DNA of 5,545 nt from Desulfarculales bacterium UBA702. Its GTDB lineage: Bacteria > Desulfobacterota > Syntrophobacteria > Syntrophobacterales > Syntrophobacteraceae. Every line of letters begins with the position of its first letter. Position 1 is the first letter of the stretch. The stretch is from positions 1 through 5,545 of the forward strand of contig DBMI01000032.1 in NCBI GenBank assembly GCA_002298165.1. Reading direction: 5' to 3'. The position numbers and the translations under genes were made by a program. This document shows positions 5,527-5,545 of this stretch, piece by piece. The notes under the pieces were generated by a model. The model was given only the letters and a program-made list of their open reading frames with translations, was not told the DNA's origin and ran no database searches.

Positions 5527-5545
5527 CAGGGTGTTGAAAAAGTAT
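5527..5545 (+). mobile_element. Possible insertion-sequence end, cut by window edge
   Basis: The last 19 bases, beginning cagggtgttgaaaaag, resemble the terminal inverted repeats of several DDE transposase IS groups, which often begin cagggtgttgaaaaa. The element would extend beyond the window; no transposase is visible here, so this rests on the terminal sequence alone. Confidence 0.4.

Noticed and set aside
1..5545. CRISPR array, tRNA, rRNA or defence cassette
   Set aside because: No spaced direct repeats, no cloverleaf or rRNA-like stretch and no nuclease, toxin or Cas motifs were seen in either strand.

Overview
The window (about 50% G+C) looks like bacterial chromosome from a Gram-negative, probably anaerobic lineage. 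Desulfobacterota (Deltaproteobacteria) is my best guess, from the character of the WrbA, MarR, ferritin and YihY proteins and a REP-like palindrome at the right end. No marker gene proves it, so taxonomy is inference.

Layout: positions 1-340 hold no gene I can support, only a 21-bp tandem duplication (188-229). Five genes then lie on the minus strand. Read in transcription order they are: a six-pass YihY/BrkB membrane protein (4641-3796); a membrane-anchored beta-propeller protein like the N-terminal domain of plant GINT1 (3677-2655); a GT4 glycosyltransferase (2613-1537); a MarR-family regulator (1450-983); and a WrbA-type flavoprotein (955-341). One gene, a non-heme ferritin (4858-5400), is on the plus strand, divergent from yihY across a 216-bp promoter region. 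The last 145 bases hold a possible terminator hairpin, a 12-bp perfect REP-like palindrome and, at the very edge, a sequence resembling the terminal inverted repeat of an insertion sequence.

Functional reading: the propeller protein and glycosyltransferase are 41 bp apart and probably form a small operon for surface glycan or glycolipid synthesis. MarR and WrbA are about 27 bp apart and probably form a redox- or quinone-stress unit in which MarR controls itself and wrbA. Ferritin stores iron. The grouping of WrbA, MarR and ferritin hints at oxidative or metal stress, but no regulatory site proves a shared regulon.

Most of the window is ordinary. The least understood item is the membrane-anchored GINT1-like protein. 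I found no CRISPR array, tRNA or rRNA, and no evidence for a wholly new system.
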